Part shown: positions 7,088 to 15,991 of the stretch, piece by piece | How positions within the stretch are numbered: the first letter of the stretch is position 1 | Layout of the letters: the number at the start of each line of letters is the position of its first letter | From: an uncultured Acetatifactor sp. | Lineage (GTDB): Bacteria > Bacillota > Clostridia > Lachnospirales > Lachnospiraceae | Direction: 5' to 3' | Assembly (NCBI GenBank): GCA_934433135.1 | Contig: CAKRZO010000010.1 | Location: 51,300-115,299 of the forward strand | DNA: 64,000 nucleotides | Program-made: the position numbers and the translations under genes | Notes under the pieces: generated by a model | What the model was told of the DNA's origin: nothing | What the model saw: the letters and a program-made list of their open reading frames with translations, nothing else | Databases searched by the model: none

Positions 7088-8625
7088 TATAATTGATATT
7101 CAGATTGCTGTCCGTATAATTCTTTTCAACATATTCCGTAATATCCTGCACCAACTTTTTATTTTCCGCTTCCCATTGCCCGCTGATTTTGGAGCAAGCA
7201 AAAGAGATCAATTTGTGATATTCCTCTTTCAGTCCCCGAAGATCCTGCGCATTTAACAGCAGTTCCAGATAATGCATCAGCTGCATCCGTTTTACGGAAT
7301 CGATAATGGTTTCATTATAAGTATCCGCAACCACCAGAAAAACTTCGATCATCCGAAGCCGAAGGACAATGAACGGAATCTCCCCCGCATCTGCAAATAA
7401 TTTTCCCGAAATTTCGTTCACTTTTTCAAAATCACCCTGCTGCAGGGCTCCTGCCAATATGCCGCAGCAGATATGAAAGCCATCCTCCGTATCCTCATTT
7501 TCTTTCTGCAGATCTTTTGTACAGACAACACCGCTTCCTCCCAGAATTCTCTTGTATTCAAATGCTTCCATTACATTCTGGTACAGAATCTTCAGCCGTC
7601 CGGCATCATACTCTGTTCCGCTGAGCACGATGGTCAGCGACAGATTCAGCTTTTCTTCGAAAAAGTCGTATAAAAAGGAAGCTTTTTCCAGACAATTTTC
7701 ATAAACCTTCTGCTCGTTTCCCGGTAAAATGCAGAAGATATAATATAGAAATCTTCCGTCCTCCACCCGGTAAAAAGTCTCTCCCTCCATAAGCTCCGCC
7801 AGCACATTATCAATCATAAAAAAGATCAATTCATCATAAGAAAGAAGATTTTCTCCCACAGGCGGCACCGAAATCCCCAGAATCATAAAATGACTGTCCG
7901 AAAAAGGCAGACCCCAGGCCGCCTCCTGTTCTCTGTTTGCCGTTTTTAAGGATCTTCCTTTCAAAAGGGCCAGAAGATAGCTCCCGACCAGTACCTTCTC
8001 CTGCGAGCGAATGGTTTTTTTCATGGTAAGATTTTCATTATGGATCCGACTATAGGCTTTCTCAATCCGGTCATATTCATTTCTCTTCTCTTCCTTCTGG
8101 CCGCTCTCATTTCCTATTTTATGAAGTAGAACCGATAAGGGTTTAAAATTTCTCCGCAAAAGGAACCAGACAGCGCCGGCTCCCGCAAGAAGAGTGAGAA
8201 GCAGGCTCAACAGATGAATATTCCGGACACGTCTTGCCTCTTTCCAGAAAATATCCTGCTGCACAAAAAGGTAGTAGCTTAGCCCGGATACTTCGGAAGA
8301 AGCCTCTATTCCCACATATTCTTCGTTCTGCAGGAAACCCGGTGATACCTCGTCCGGCACAAGAAGCTGTTCCAAAGCCTTAAGGCTTTGCTCCTCCTTC
8401 ACCTGCCCGTTATAGTCTGTTACGAACATTTCTCCTTCCTGTGTAAGGATAATCAGGAATGCTCCTTCAATGATATTGATAGTTTACAAAAACAGTGATA
8501 AAGGGAATCAGCAGAATCAGAAGATAAGACAAGCCCCACTCCACAAGAACACTCTTTGTCTTTCGCATGCTTTTTCGTGCTATAGAATGCTTTTTTGCGG
8601 TCACTTTTGTTCTGTTATTCATGTA
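7071..8625 (-). pseudogene. Remnant of a membrane receptor-type AraC (YesN-like) regulator
   Basis: The locus once encoded a two-helix membrane sensor with a C-terminal AraC domain. Remaining parts are an N-terminal segment with the first helix (GLSYLLILLIPFITVFVNY, about 8550-8470), about 75 residues of extracellular domain, the second helix (near 8190-8130), a cytoplasmic linker and the first residues of the AraC domain (NYIAQVL, near 7075). Two lesions are visible. Near 8467 the frame breaks at a TGA and most of the extracellular domain is missing. Near 7071 the helix-turn-helix region is lost and the sequence runs out of frame into the permease remnant. A 494-residue frame (8429-6945) remains open, but it cannot encode the DNA-binding domain. 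Confidence 0.8.
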
Positions 8626-8686
8626 ATTACGGTATCCTTCTTTCATCCGACTTCGATACAGAGTCAGTATATTCGAATTTTTCCGC

Positions 8687-8728
8687 AAAAAAAAGGGGCA
8701 AAAAGGGAATACTCCCTATTTGTCCCCC
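8687..8728 (-). terminator. Terminator of the MATE gene
   Basis: On the minus strand GGGGACAAATAGGGA pairs with TCCCTTTTTGCCCC, followed by eight T. The stem overlaps the MATE stop codon at 8716-8718. Confidence 0.85.
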
Positions 8729-10101
8729 TGATCCCGGATCAGTCTGCTCTTGGAAAGATCCGCTTTGCGGTAATAGAAAAGAGTTGCCAGGCTGCATACC
8801 AGCCAGCCTGCCGGATATCCCATGCAAATGGGAAGAATTTCATTATCGATATAATTGGCCATAATATACAGATAGAATTGCCGGAATACCACAAAGGATG
8901 CCAGCATAATAATCATCGGCGCTCTGCTGTTGCCCGCTCCTCTAAGTGCGCCTGCATAAATCTGATTCACACAACAGAGAACATAAAACGGTGTAATATG
9001 GCGTAAGAACAGGGTCCCGTATTCCACGACTTCGGGTTTGCTGTTGAAAAAGGCCGTAAGATAAGGCGCGGCCAACATAACCGGCGGCATCAACAGAAGC
9101 GTAATTCCTCCGGCCAGCAAAAGGGCAAGCCGTACACCCTTTTTGGCACGATCCACCAGATCCTTTCCCAGGTTCTGTCCCACGAAAGTAGTGGAAGCAA
9201 GAGCCAGTGACTGCATCGGCAGAAATAAAAGCTGATCCACCTTGCTGTAAGCGGTCCAGCCTGACATACAGTTTGCTCCGAACTGGTTAATGTAAGACTG
9301 CACAAACACATTGGAAAACGAAGTAATCGCCAACTGCAGGGCTGCCGGAAATCCGACCTTTACGATTTTTCCCAGCATTTCCATGTTCACTTTCAATTTC
9401 CGGATATGCAGCCGGATACAGGAATTGGTTTTTACCAAAAGGCGCAGTACCAGAAAAGCCGAAACCGCCTGGGCAATAATCGTTGCATAGGCAACGCCTT
9501 CCACGCCCATGCCAAACCGGATCACAAAGACAAGGTCCAGCACGGTATTGATCAGGGCCGATACCACCAGAAAGTAAAACGGATGTCTGGAATCGCCCAC
9601 AGCCCTTAAAATACCGGAACCGATATTATATAACATCAGTCCCAGGATACCGCTGAAATAAATGGTAAGATACGCTTTGGATTCCGGTGCGATTTCCTGC
9701 GGCGTCTTCATGAAATTCAGCATAAAAGGAATCATGGAAATTCCGACAACCGTAAAGACAATTCCCAAAAGAATCGTCATAAAAATCGCCGTATGCACCG
9801 TATCCTGTACCTTATCTTCCTGCCCGGCGCCGAAATACTGGGAAATAACCACTCCCGCTCCGCTGGAAAATCCCATAAAAAACCCGATCAACATGTTGAT
9901 GACTGGCCCGACTGTGCCCACCGCGGAAAACGCTTCGTTACTGACATAATTTCCTACCACCCAGGTATCCACCATATTGTACATCTGCTGGAATATATTT
10001 CCGGCAAGCAGCGGCAGGGCAAAAAGCACCAGGTGCCTTAAGATATTTCCCTGCGTCATGTCCGTTTCTGCTTTTTTCCTTCGTATGGGTATTCCCTCCA
10101 T
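8716..10101 (-). CDS. MATE-family multidrug efflux transporter
   Basis: This is a 461-residue protein with about twelve membrane helices and the two-lobed MATE pattern: an N-terminal lobe opening ILRHLVLFALPLLAGNIFQQ with MVDTWVVG, and a second lobe opening MLGKIVKVGFPAALQLAITS. MATE proteins export cationic drugs or metabolites in exchange for Na+ or H+. The ATG at 10101 has AAGGA upstream. It ends in a strong terminator and probably forms a unit with the CNNM/CorC gene 28 bases upstream. The substrate cannot be inferred. Confidence 0.92.
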   Translation of the reverse strand: MEGIPIRRKKAETDMTQGNILRHLVLFALPLLAGNIFQQMYNMVDTWVVGNYVSNEAFSAVGTVGPVINMLIGFFMGFSSGAGVVISQYFGAGQEDKVQDTVHTAIFMTILLGIVFTVVGISMIPFMLNFMKTPQEIAPESKAYLTIYFSGILGLMLYNIGSGILRAVGDSRHPFYFLVVSALINTVLDLVFVIRFGMGVEGVAYATIIAQAVSAFLVLRLLVKTNSCIRLHIRKLKVNMEMLGKIVKVGFPAALQLAITSFSNVFVQSYINQFGANCMSGWTAYSKVDQLLFLPMQSLALASTTFVGQNLGKDLVDRAKKGVRLALLLAGGITLLLMPPVMLAAPYLTAFFNSKPEVVEYGTLFLRHITPFYVLCCVNQIYAGALRGAGNSRAPMIIMLASFVVFRQFYLYIMANYIDNEILPICMGYPAGWLVCSLATLFYYRKADLSKSRLIRDQGDK

Positions 10102-10129
10102 ATCTTTGTTCCTTTTTTAAACCTTTCCC

Positions 10130-11392
10130 TCAAATTTTCTTACTTACATCCTCTTTCTTACATACTTCCACTTTTAATTCTACCACTCTTTGCAGATCCA
10201 TCTTCATTACCGTTACTTTCAAATTCCGATAGGTGAAGCTGTCTGCGACTTGCGGAATCTCCGTGAGCTGCTCCATCACCCACCCGGCCGCGGAAATGCT
10301 GTCGCTCTCCGCTTCCAGATCAAAAAACTCACAGAATTCTTCAAAGGAGACCGATGCATTCACAAGATATTCCTTTTCCCCGGTCTTCTTAAAATTCTCT
10401 ATTACTTCGTCATGTTCATCCCAGATTTCTCCTACCAGTTCCTCCAGAATGTCTTCCATGGTTACGATGCCGAGCATGCCGCCGTATTCATCCACAACAA
10501 CCGCTAAATGAGACTTGTGTGCCTTCAATACATTCAGAATATGACTTATTTTTTCAGCCTTCTGGATAAAAATAGGCGGCGCCATGATCTGGCGGATCAG
10601 ACTTCTCTTTTCATAGGGCATTCCATCGCCGTACCGGGCAAAAAAGTCCTTCTGATGAATCACTCCTACAATGTTATCCATCGTATCGTCATACACTAAC
10701 AGCCTGGAGAACTGGCTTTCCCGGAAGACTTTCGCCACTTCCTCCTCCGTATCCTCCACGGAGACTGCTTCCACATCCACACGATGGGTCAGAATTTCTT
10801 CCGCCCTTCTGTCTGTGAATTCGATTACATTCTTTAAAAGATCGCCCTCTCCTTCGTCAATGCTTCCGTCCTGCTGTACTTCTTCCACCAGCATCATCAA
10901 CTCTTCCTGAGACATTCCCTGAGACTTCTGGGGTGTAAAAATCCGGCTTACCAGCTTTTTCCAGCATCCGAACAAAAAATTAAGCGGTGTAAAAAGCCAG
11001 ATCAGAAAACGCAGGAACGGTGCGGAAAATATAGCAAAGGATTCCGGTCTGTCCTTGGCAATGCTTTTGGGCGTTACTTCTCCGAAAATCAGAACCACTA
11101 CCGTAATCACTGCTGTAGAGACCGTTGCTCCCACATCTCCCAAAAGCTTTACAAAAAGCATGGTTCCGAGGGAAGCCAATCCGATATTCACAATGTTATT
11201 ACCGATCAGAATGGTGGACAGAAGCTTATCATAATTCTCCGCCAGCGTGTAGACCAATTCCGCCGATTCATCCCCTTTTTCCGCCATTGTCTTTACCCTT
11301 GTCTTATTAATCGACGAGAATGCGGTCTCCGTCGCCGAAAAATAGGCGGAAAACAACAATAGCACAACCATTGCAGCAATATATCCTATCAT
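10130..11392 (-). CDS. CNNM/CorC-family membrane protein with CBS pair
   Basis: A 420-residue protein in the usual hemolysin-C/CorC layout. An N-terminal DUF21 membrane domain carries ATETAFSSINKTR and FGEVTPKSIA. Two CBS domains follow (about 205-330, including VDEYGGMLGIVTMEDILEELVG), then a C-terminal CorC_HlyC domain. Relatives act in Mg2+ or Co2+ handling at the membrane; older names call them hemolysins. The ATG at 11392 is preceded by AAAGGAA. It lies 28 bases upstream of the MATE gene on the same strand. Confidence 0.92.
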   Translation of the reverse strand: MIGYIAAMVVLLLFSAYFSATETAFSSINKTRVKTMAEKGDESAELVYTLAENYDKLLSTILIGNNIVNIGLASLGTMLFVKLLGDVGATVSTAVITVVVLIFGEVTPKSIAKDRPESFAIFSAPFLRFLIWLFTPLNFLFGCWKKLVSRIFTPQKSQGMSQEELMMLVEEVQQDGSIDEGEGDLLKNVIEFTDRRAEEILTHRVDVEAVSVEDTEEEVAKVFRESQFSRLLVYDDTMDNIVGVIHQKDFFARYGDGMPYEKRSLIRQIMAPPIFIQKAEKISHILNVLKAHKSHLAVVVDEYGGMLGIVTMEDILEELVGEIWDEHDEVIENFKKTGEKEYLVNASVSFEEFCEFFDLEAESDSISAAGWVMEQLTEIPQVADSFTYRNLKVTVMKMDLQRVVELKVEVCKKEDVSKKI

Positions 11393-11422
11393 AAAGTTTC
11401 TTCGTTCCTTTTCCTTTCTTGC

Positions 11423-11479
11423 GTAACAGCGGAAAGCGCTGAAAGCGCGGTTTTGTGAATGGCTCGTCTGAACTGTTAC
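11423..11479. repeat. Repeat family A, degenerate copy
   Basis: A left end GTAACAGC and a right end GTCTGAACTGTTAC flank a small core with the hairpin AGCGCTGAAAGCGC. It lies between the CorC start and the stop of the next upstream gene. Confidence 0.55.
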
Positions 11480-11501
11480 TATCCTGTTTTTGTCTTAAAA
11501 A

Positions 11502-12191
11502 TTATCCGTAGATGGCGCTGTCCTGAAAACGTTCTTCCTTCTGTACATTCTTTTCCTTCTCGGGATTTTCCTTTTTATGTTCCAAAAGCCACTGAAATAC
11601 TTCCGGATTCCGGTAGGTATCGCTCCAGGCATCATGCATTCTGTCCGGATAAACGGTAAGCTTCGCGCATCCGCCGAGGCGGTTTACGGCGTCCGTCATT
11701 TTCCTTGACTCTTCCGGGAATACGACTCCGTCTTTTGCGCCGTGAAAAGCCCAGATCGGAACCGAGATAAGTCTGGCCGCATTCCAGTACATGCCACCCC
11801 CGCATACCGGCACCATTGCCGCAAAGACCTCCGGCATGCTCATGGCTAACTGCCATGCCGCATATCCGCCCATGCTGACACCCATCAGGTAAATCCGCTC
11901 CGGATCCGCATAGGATTCCTTTACGATCTTACGGACAAATTCCTGCAGCTGTGTAAACAGATCAAACCAGGTGTCTTTATGACACTGAGGCGCAATCGAT
12001 ACAAAAGGAAAGTCCGCATAAGAATCCGTTAACTGAAAAAAAGGATTCCCCAGCATCTTCTGAATATCCGTTCCTCTGGTTCCCGCTCCGTGCAGAAAGA
12101 TCAGCACGGGATACTTCTCCTCTTCTTTATAATGATTCGGATAACGGATGACATAATTCATCCCTTCCGACTGCTTTACCTGTGTTTCCAT
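11502..12191 (-). CDS. Alpha/beta hydrolase, esterase or prolyl-oligopeptidase-like
   Basis: This 229-residue soluble protein has an alpha/beta-hydrolase catalytic triad: the oxyanion segment FLHGAGTRG (32-40), GVSMGG (104-109, Ser106), Asp154 (HGAKDGVV) and His186 (MHDAW). The pattern fits carbohydrate-esterase-like or dienelactone-hydrolase-like enzymes; no substrate is evident and there is no signal peptide. The ATG at 12191 has GGAAAGGA upstream. The TTGACA/TAACAT promoter at 12242-12270 drives it, and its -10 box begins a run of tandem hexamers. Confidence 0.82.
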   Translation of the reverse strand: METQVKQSEGMNYVIRYPNHYKEEEKYPVLIFLHGAGTRGTDIQKMLGNPFFQLTDSYADFPFVSIAPQCHKDTWFDLFTQLQEFVRKIVKESYADPERIYLMGVSMGGYAAWQLAMSMPEVFAAMVPVCGGGMYWNAARLISVPIWAFHGAKDGVVFPEESRKMTDAVNRLGGCAKLTVYPDRMHDAWSDTYRNPEVFQWLLEHKKENPEKEKNVQKEERFQDSAIYG

Positions 12192-12224
12192 ATAATTTAA
12201 TTCTTCCTTTCCGAGTACTCACTC

Positions 12225-12248
12225 TGTTAATGTTAATGTTAATGTTAC
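12225..12248. repeat. Tandem hexamer (TGTTAA)x3 plus TGTTAC
   Basis: Four consecutive 6-bp units, the last with one change, lie at the start-point region of the esterase promoter. On the minus strand the units read as successive TAACAT, TAACAT, TAACAT, TAACAG. Confidence 0.85.
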
Positions 12249-12270
12249 CATTCTCTTCTGCCGCTGTCAA
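12242..12270 (-). promoter_or_regulatory. Promoter of the esterase gene
   Basis: Perfect TTGACA (12270-12265), a 17-base spacer and TAACAT (12247-12242) on the minus strand. The -10 box is the first unit of the tandem hexamer. Confidence 0.65.
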
Positions 12271-12279
12271 TTGGCGAAT

Positions 12280-12288
12280 TGCTATAAT
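12280..12288 (+). promoter_or_regulatory. Extended -10 promoter of the DUF368 gene
   Basis: TGCTATAAT is an extended -10 element with a perfect TATAAT (12283-12288) and no clear -35. It sits back to back with the esterase promoter. Confidence 0.5.
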
Positions 12289-12310
12289 AATTTTCCGGGA
12301 AAGAATGTAT

Positions 12311-12324
12311 GTCTGAACTGTTAC
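12311..12324. repeat. Repeat family A, single arm
   Basis: GTCTGAACTGTTAC, the right terminal repeat of family A, preceded by AAGAATG as in full copies. No partner arm is seen. Confidence 0.6.
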
Positions 12325-12367
12325 ATGCATATCCTATAAATAGAAAGTGTCTAGAAATGGGAGTCAT

Positions 12368-13204
12368 ATGAATCAAAATGGAAGTAAAAACAATATTTTA
12401 TTAAAGATTTTTCAGGGTGCCCTGATCGGATTGGGAGCCATTCTTCCCGGAATTTCCGGCGGGGTCTTAAGCGTAATATTCGGAATCTACCGTCCGATCA
12501 TGGAGCTTTTGTCCCACCCGCGTAAAAACGTGCGCACCCACCTTCCTGCATTATTTCCAGTCATTATCGGAATGGGAATCGGTTTTGCCGGGATTGCCAA
12601 TCTGCTCTCTTTCTTTTTGGAAAAGTATCCCTATCCTTCGGTCTGTCTTTTTGTGGGGCTGATCATCGGAATGTTCCCCTCCTTAAAAAGAGAGGCTTTT
12701 AAAGACGGAAAAAGCAGATACTACAAACTTTGCTTCTTCCTGTCCTTGTTTCTGGTTTTGGGAATTTTATTAATTTTAAGGCTGACACAGCTTTCGCTTT
12801 CACCGAATTTCGGCTGGTACCTTTTCTGCGGCTTTTGTCTGGCCTTAAGCATTATTGCGCCGGGAATGAGCTTTTCTGCCCTGCTGATGCCGCTTGGATT
12901 GTATACTCCTTTTGTAGAGGGCATCGGCCATTTCCGCATGGCAGTCCTGCTCCCCGGAGCTTTGGGCACCGTTATAACCATTATCTGCCTGTCCAGAGCG
13001 GTCAATACCTTATTTGAAAAACATTACTGCTCTTCTTTTTGCGCCATTCTGGGAATCATAACAGCCGCCACAATCATGACACTGCCTTATGAGGACTTTT
13101 TCCATTCCGTGCCGCAGGCATTTATCAATCTTGCCATGCTGCTTATCGGCATTGTGCTTGCCCTGATTCTGGATCATTATCAGAGTAAAGTCGAAGTAAC
13201 GTAA
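12368..13204 (+). CDS. DUF368 membrane protein, undecaprenyl-phosphate translocase family
   Basis: A 278-residue polytopic membrane protein with the two related DUF368 signatures, LGAILPGISGG near residue 26 and LSIIAPGMSFSALL near 168. DUF368 proteins have been reported as transporters that recycle undecaprenyl phosphate (the lipid carrier for cell-wall and teichoic-acid precursors) to the inner leaflet (PopT). I chose the ATG at 12368, with GGGAG just upstream and family-like length; a GTG at 12347 is possible. It has an extended -10 promoter and ends in a hairpin. Confidence 0.88.
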   Translation: MNQNGSKNNILLKIFQGALIGLGAILPGISGGVLSVIFGIYRPIMELLSHPRKNVRTHLPALFPVIIGMGIGFAGIANLLSFFLEKYPYPSVCLFVGLIIGMFPSLKREAFKDGKSRYYKLCFFLSLFLVLGILLILRLTQLSLSPNFGWYLFCGFCLALSIIAPGMSFSALLMPLGLYTPFVEGIGHFRMAVLLPGALGTVITIICLSRAVNTLFEKHYCSSFCAILGIITAATIMTLPYEDFFHSVPQAFINLAMLLIGIVLALILDHYQSKVEVT

Positions 13205-13230
13205 AAGGCCGGGAGGATCTCCCGACCTTT
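13204..13230. terminator. Hairpin between convergent genes
   Basis: AAAGGCCGGGAG (13204-13215) pairs with CTCCCGACCTTT (13219-13230), a 12-bp stem with one mismatch and a 3-base loop. T-runs are short, so termination strength is uncertain. It starts at the DUF368 stop. Confidence 0.6.
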
Positions 13231-13244
13231 ACATATATGCCTGC

Positions 13245-13868
13245 TTATTTTATTGTTTCAAATGTCTCAATCCAGGCTCTTGCAATCAACTCATGGCCGG
13301 CGGAAGTAGGATGAACGCCATCCCTTAACCAGTAGGAAGCCGGTGCCAGCTTGCAAGCCTCATCAAAACGGTTCTGAAGAGGGATAAACGGAAGGTTATA
13401 CTTTTCGGCAATTCTCTTTGCCGCCTCCGCACGCTTTATGGTCTCGGTATGGAAATATTCCCAATGCTCTCCGGTAGCCGCTGCATCCAGGACAAAAGGT
13501 TCCAGAATCATAATCTTTAAATCCGGCAGTGCCTCCAAAAGGTCCCGGATCAGAATGTTGTAAAGTTCTTCGTATTTTTCCGCGCTGATACCGTTCTGAC
13601 AGCCGACTTCATGCCATACGTCATTAATTCCGATCAGAATGCTCATATAATCCGGCTTCAGATTAATCATATCGACCTTAATCCGTGCCAACAGATCCAC
13701 CACTCTATTTCCGCTGATACCTCTGTTTAAAAACTCATACTCTCCCGGATACTCATATCCCAGCTTGGCAGCTACCACGGTAGGATAGCCGACTCCCTTA
13801 TTCGAATCATCTTCTCTGTTCCTTCCTGCATCCGTGATGGAATCTCCCTGAAACAATATTCTCTTCAT
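13245..13868 (-). CDS. SGNH/GDSL-family hydrolase
   Basis: A 207-residue single-domain esterase with all four SGNH blocks: QGDSIT with Ser10, RGISGN with Gly50, IGINDVW with Asn82, and RDGVHPTSAG with Asp183 and His186. Such enzymes remove acetyl or acyl groups from sugars, lipids or polysaccharides. There is no signal peptide, so it probably acts inside the cell, for example on imported oligosaccharides. The GH28 gene directly upstream on the same strand would fit pectin-derived substrates; this link is inference. The ATG at 13868 has AAGGAAAAA upstream. Confidence 0.9.
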   Translation of the reverse strand: MKRILFQGDSITDAGRNREDDSNKGVGYPTVVAAKLGYEYPGEYEFLNRGISGNRVVDLLARIKVDMINLKPDYMSILIGINDVWHEVGCQNGISAEKYEELYNILIRDLLEALPDLKIMILEPFVLDAAATGEHWEYFHTETIKRAEAAKRIAEKYNLPFIPLQNRFDEACKLAPASYWLRDGVHPTSAGHELIARAWIETFETIK

Positions 13869-13996
13869 ATCTTTTTCCTTCTTCTCCGTAAATTTTGGTA
13901 ACCGTTATATAAAAATTGCGGCTTGCATCCGCGATATACAACACGGCTATTTTACTCCGATCTTTGTACAAATGCAAGCAGAATTTCAATACACTT

Positions 13997-14065
13997 GCAA
14001 CAATTCAGACAGATTTTCATGCAAGCATGAAATCTGCCAACAAGAATGCTTGTCTGAACTGCTAC
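13997..14065. repeat. Repeat family A, short copy
   Basis: GCAACAATTCAGAC on the left and GTCTGAACTGCTAC on the right frame a core with the palindrome CAGATTTTCATGC/GCATGAAATCTG. The right arm overlaps the GH28 stop codon (TAG at 14064-14062). Confidence 0.8.
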
Positions 14066-15609
14066 ATGCACTTTACATTCCGGAAAGTCACATTTTCACA
14101 GTACCTAAGCGAAATAGTCCGTACCTTTTCCTGTCCTTCATAGCCGATTGTAAGATCGGAAAATTCGATATTCCGAAGTTCGTACCCTGCCCTGTCAAAG
14201 CCCTGAAGTTCGATGGCATCACAATCCTGCCATTCCTGTTCATAGCCCTCCAAAAATCTGCCTGCCACGGAAAGATTGCGGAACGCGCAGTCGGAAAAGA
14301 GCGGAGGGTTCGGCGCACCGATTCCGTCATCGTTATATCCCACGGAGTGGAATAATATCCGGGAAACGGACGTATCCGTTACCTCAACATCTCTTACATA
14401 ACCGCCTCTTTTTTTGGTTCCTTTGATTTCAATTCCGAATTTGGATCGGCTCAAATCACAGTCCCAGATTTTCACATCGCTCACGCCGCCGGACATTTCG
14501 CTTCCGATGGTGATTCCATGCCCGAAAGCACAGGCACAGTCGAAAATGCGAATCCGTCTGCTGGGGCGGTTGATCTGATTTCCCTCGGGATTTTTGCCGG
14601 ATTTGATGGCAACGGAGTCATCTCCGGTAAAAAAAGCACAGTCAAAAATCGTGCAGTTTTCCGAAGAATCCGGATCCCAGCCATCACCGTTCCAGACTCC
14701 TTCTGAGGTAAAGCTGCAATGATTGGTTACGATATCCTGCGAATAGATCATATGTACATTCCAGCTGGCGCCGTCCTTAAAGGTAAGTCCACGCATCGTT
14801 ACATTTTTGCTGTTACAGATATGAATCAGCCTCGGGCGCACCCGCCCGGGAAGCGTTTCCGGTTTTTCGTATTCCTTTATGGCATCGCCCATCTGTTCCA
14901 GGACTTCCTTCAGACGTACTTTTTCCGTTTCGATTACCCGTTCCGCCAACAGACGGCCGCCGCTTGCTATGGTTCCTTCTCCTCTTAAAATCACATTTTC
15001 ACAATTGCAGCCTTCTTCATGATTCAATTCTCCCAGGTTCAGGACACTGCTGTAGCACTCCAGTTCCGTTCCTTCGAACCGGCTCTTGATTTTCGGAAGG
15101 TAATCTTCCACCCGGTCGGTTCCCTGAAGTACGGCTCCCTTTTCCAGGTAAAGCTCTGTATTGCTGTGGACACGTAAAGCGCCCGTTAAGAAGATTCCTT
15201 CCGGAAGCAATACTTTATCTGTCGGCGTACAATCATCCAGCGCTCTCTGCAGTGCCGCTGTATTCAGGGTTTTGCCGTCTCCTTTGGCAAAATAGGGTGC
15301 TTTCGTCACATCAAGGATATTCTTTTGGGGTTCTGTCCGTATTCTTAACGAACCGGTTTCCTCATAAGTTTCCCGATAAGTTTCTTCCGTATCTTTCTCG
15401 TTATCCTGGTTCTTCTCCCGGTAGAGAACCCGTACTTGAAATTCATATTCCGTATCCGGCGTTAATCCGCTTACCGTAAAATGTGTCTTACGGCACCTGC
15501 CGATTAGTGTTCCGTTTTGCAGGACTTCATACTCTGTATCCGTTCCGGCCCGCTCCTTTTCCCAAAACAGAACCGCTTCCTCTTCAAAAACCCTGTTCCT
15601 GATTTCCAT
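14062..15609 (-). CDS. Glycoside hydrolase family 28 (polygalacturonase-like)
   Basis: A 515-residue protein with a fibronectin-III-like domain (about 8-65), an acidic spacer, then a right-handed beta-helix GH28 domain. Catalytic-site motifs are NGDGWDPDSSENC (307-319), GDDSVAIKSG (329-338) and FGHGITIGSE (362-371). The usual RIK motif reads EIK here (394-396), so the substrate-binding arginine seems replaced. No signal peptide is present, pointing to intracellular cleavage of galacturonan or rhamnogalacturonan oligomers. I chose the ATG at 15609, with GTGAGGG just upstream; a GTG four codons earlier is possible. A strong promoter lies at 15685-15713. An SGNH esterase follows downstream. Confidence 0.88.
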   Translation of the reverse strand: MEIRNRVFEEEAVLFWEKERAGTDTEYEVLQNGTLIGRCRKTHFTVSGLTPDTEYEFQVRVLYREKNQDNEKDTEETYRETYEETGSLRIRTEPQKNILDVTKAPYFAKGDGKTLNTAALQRALDDCTPTDKVLLPEGIFLTGALRVHSNTELYLEKGAVLQGTDRVEDYLPKIKSRFEGTELECYSSVLNLGELNHEEGCNCENVILRGEGTIASGGRLLAERVIETEKVRLKEVLEQMGDAIKEYEKPETLPGRVRPRLIHICNSKNVTMRGLTFKDGASWNVHMIYSQDIVTNHCSFTSEGVWNGDGWDPDSSENCTIFDCAFFTGDDSVAIKSGKNPEGNQINRPSRRIRIFDCACAFGHGITIGSEMSGGVSDVKIWDCDLSRSKFGIEIKGTKKRGGYVRDVEVTDTSVSRILFHSVGYNDDGIGAPNPPLFSDCAFRNLSVAGRFLEGYEQEWQDCDAIELQGFDRAGYELRNIEFSDLTIGYEGQEKVRTISLRYCENVTFRNVKCM

Positions 15610-15684
15610 TTTAACCCTCACTTCCGAGCGAAAACAAATTGCACATCTTCCTGTAACGTAATGCTCCGAATGCTTTTGTCTGAT

Positions 15685-15713
15685 ATTGTACCGTTTGCAG
15701 GGTGGTTTGTCAA
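15685..15713 (-). promoter_or_regulatory. Promoter of the GH28 gene
   Basis: Perfect TTGACA (15713-15708), a 17-base spacer and TACAAT (15690-15685) on the minus strand. A family B repeat begins about 20 bases upstream of it. Confidence 0.72.
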
Positions 15714-15733
15714 TTATCCCCGAAGCGGTTCCA

Positions 15734-15925
15734 GGATAAACTTACAAAGTTCCAAATTAATTAATGGTAAGTATCTAAGGGCAGACTCATGGGGATTCCA
15801 ATGAGGGGCGCATGTAAAAACGCCGGCCCTTGGGTTACGTATTTTGTAACCCTAGTGCCGCTGCGTTTTTAATTGAGCGAGAGCGTCCCCCGAATGGAAC
15901 CCCATGCGCCTGCCCGGGGCTTTGT
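15734..15925. repeat. Repeat family B (MITE-like), enlarged copy
   Basis: It starts with the terminal sequence GGATAAACTTA and carries the conserved core (CTAAGGGCAGACTCATGGGG near 15775, GAGCGAGAGCGTCCCCCGAA near 15875). The core holds about 50 extra bases, including the hairpin GGGTTAC/GTAACCC at 15832-15852, that other copies lack. The right terminal repeat is not recognisable, so the right edge is approximate. Confidence 0.75.
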
Positions 15926-15949
15926 TTTAATATCATTTCTTGTCTGAGC

Positions 15950-15991
15950 AAAAAATGAGAGCGTATCGATGTCTATCATCCATACGCTCTC
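15950..15991 (-). terminator. Terminator of the candidate ncRNA
   Basis: GAGAGCGTAT and ATACGCTCTC form a perfect 10-bp stem (15957-15966 with 15982-15991), followed on the minus strand by ATTTTTT. Confidence 0.8.
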
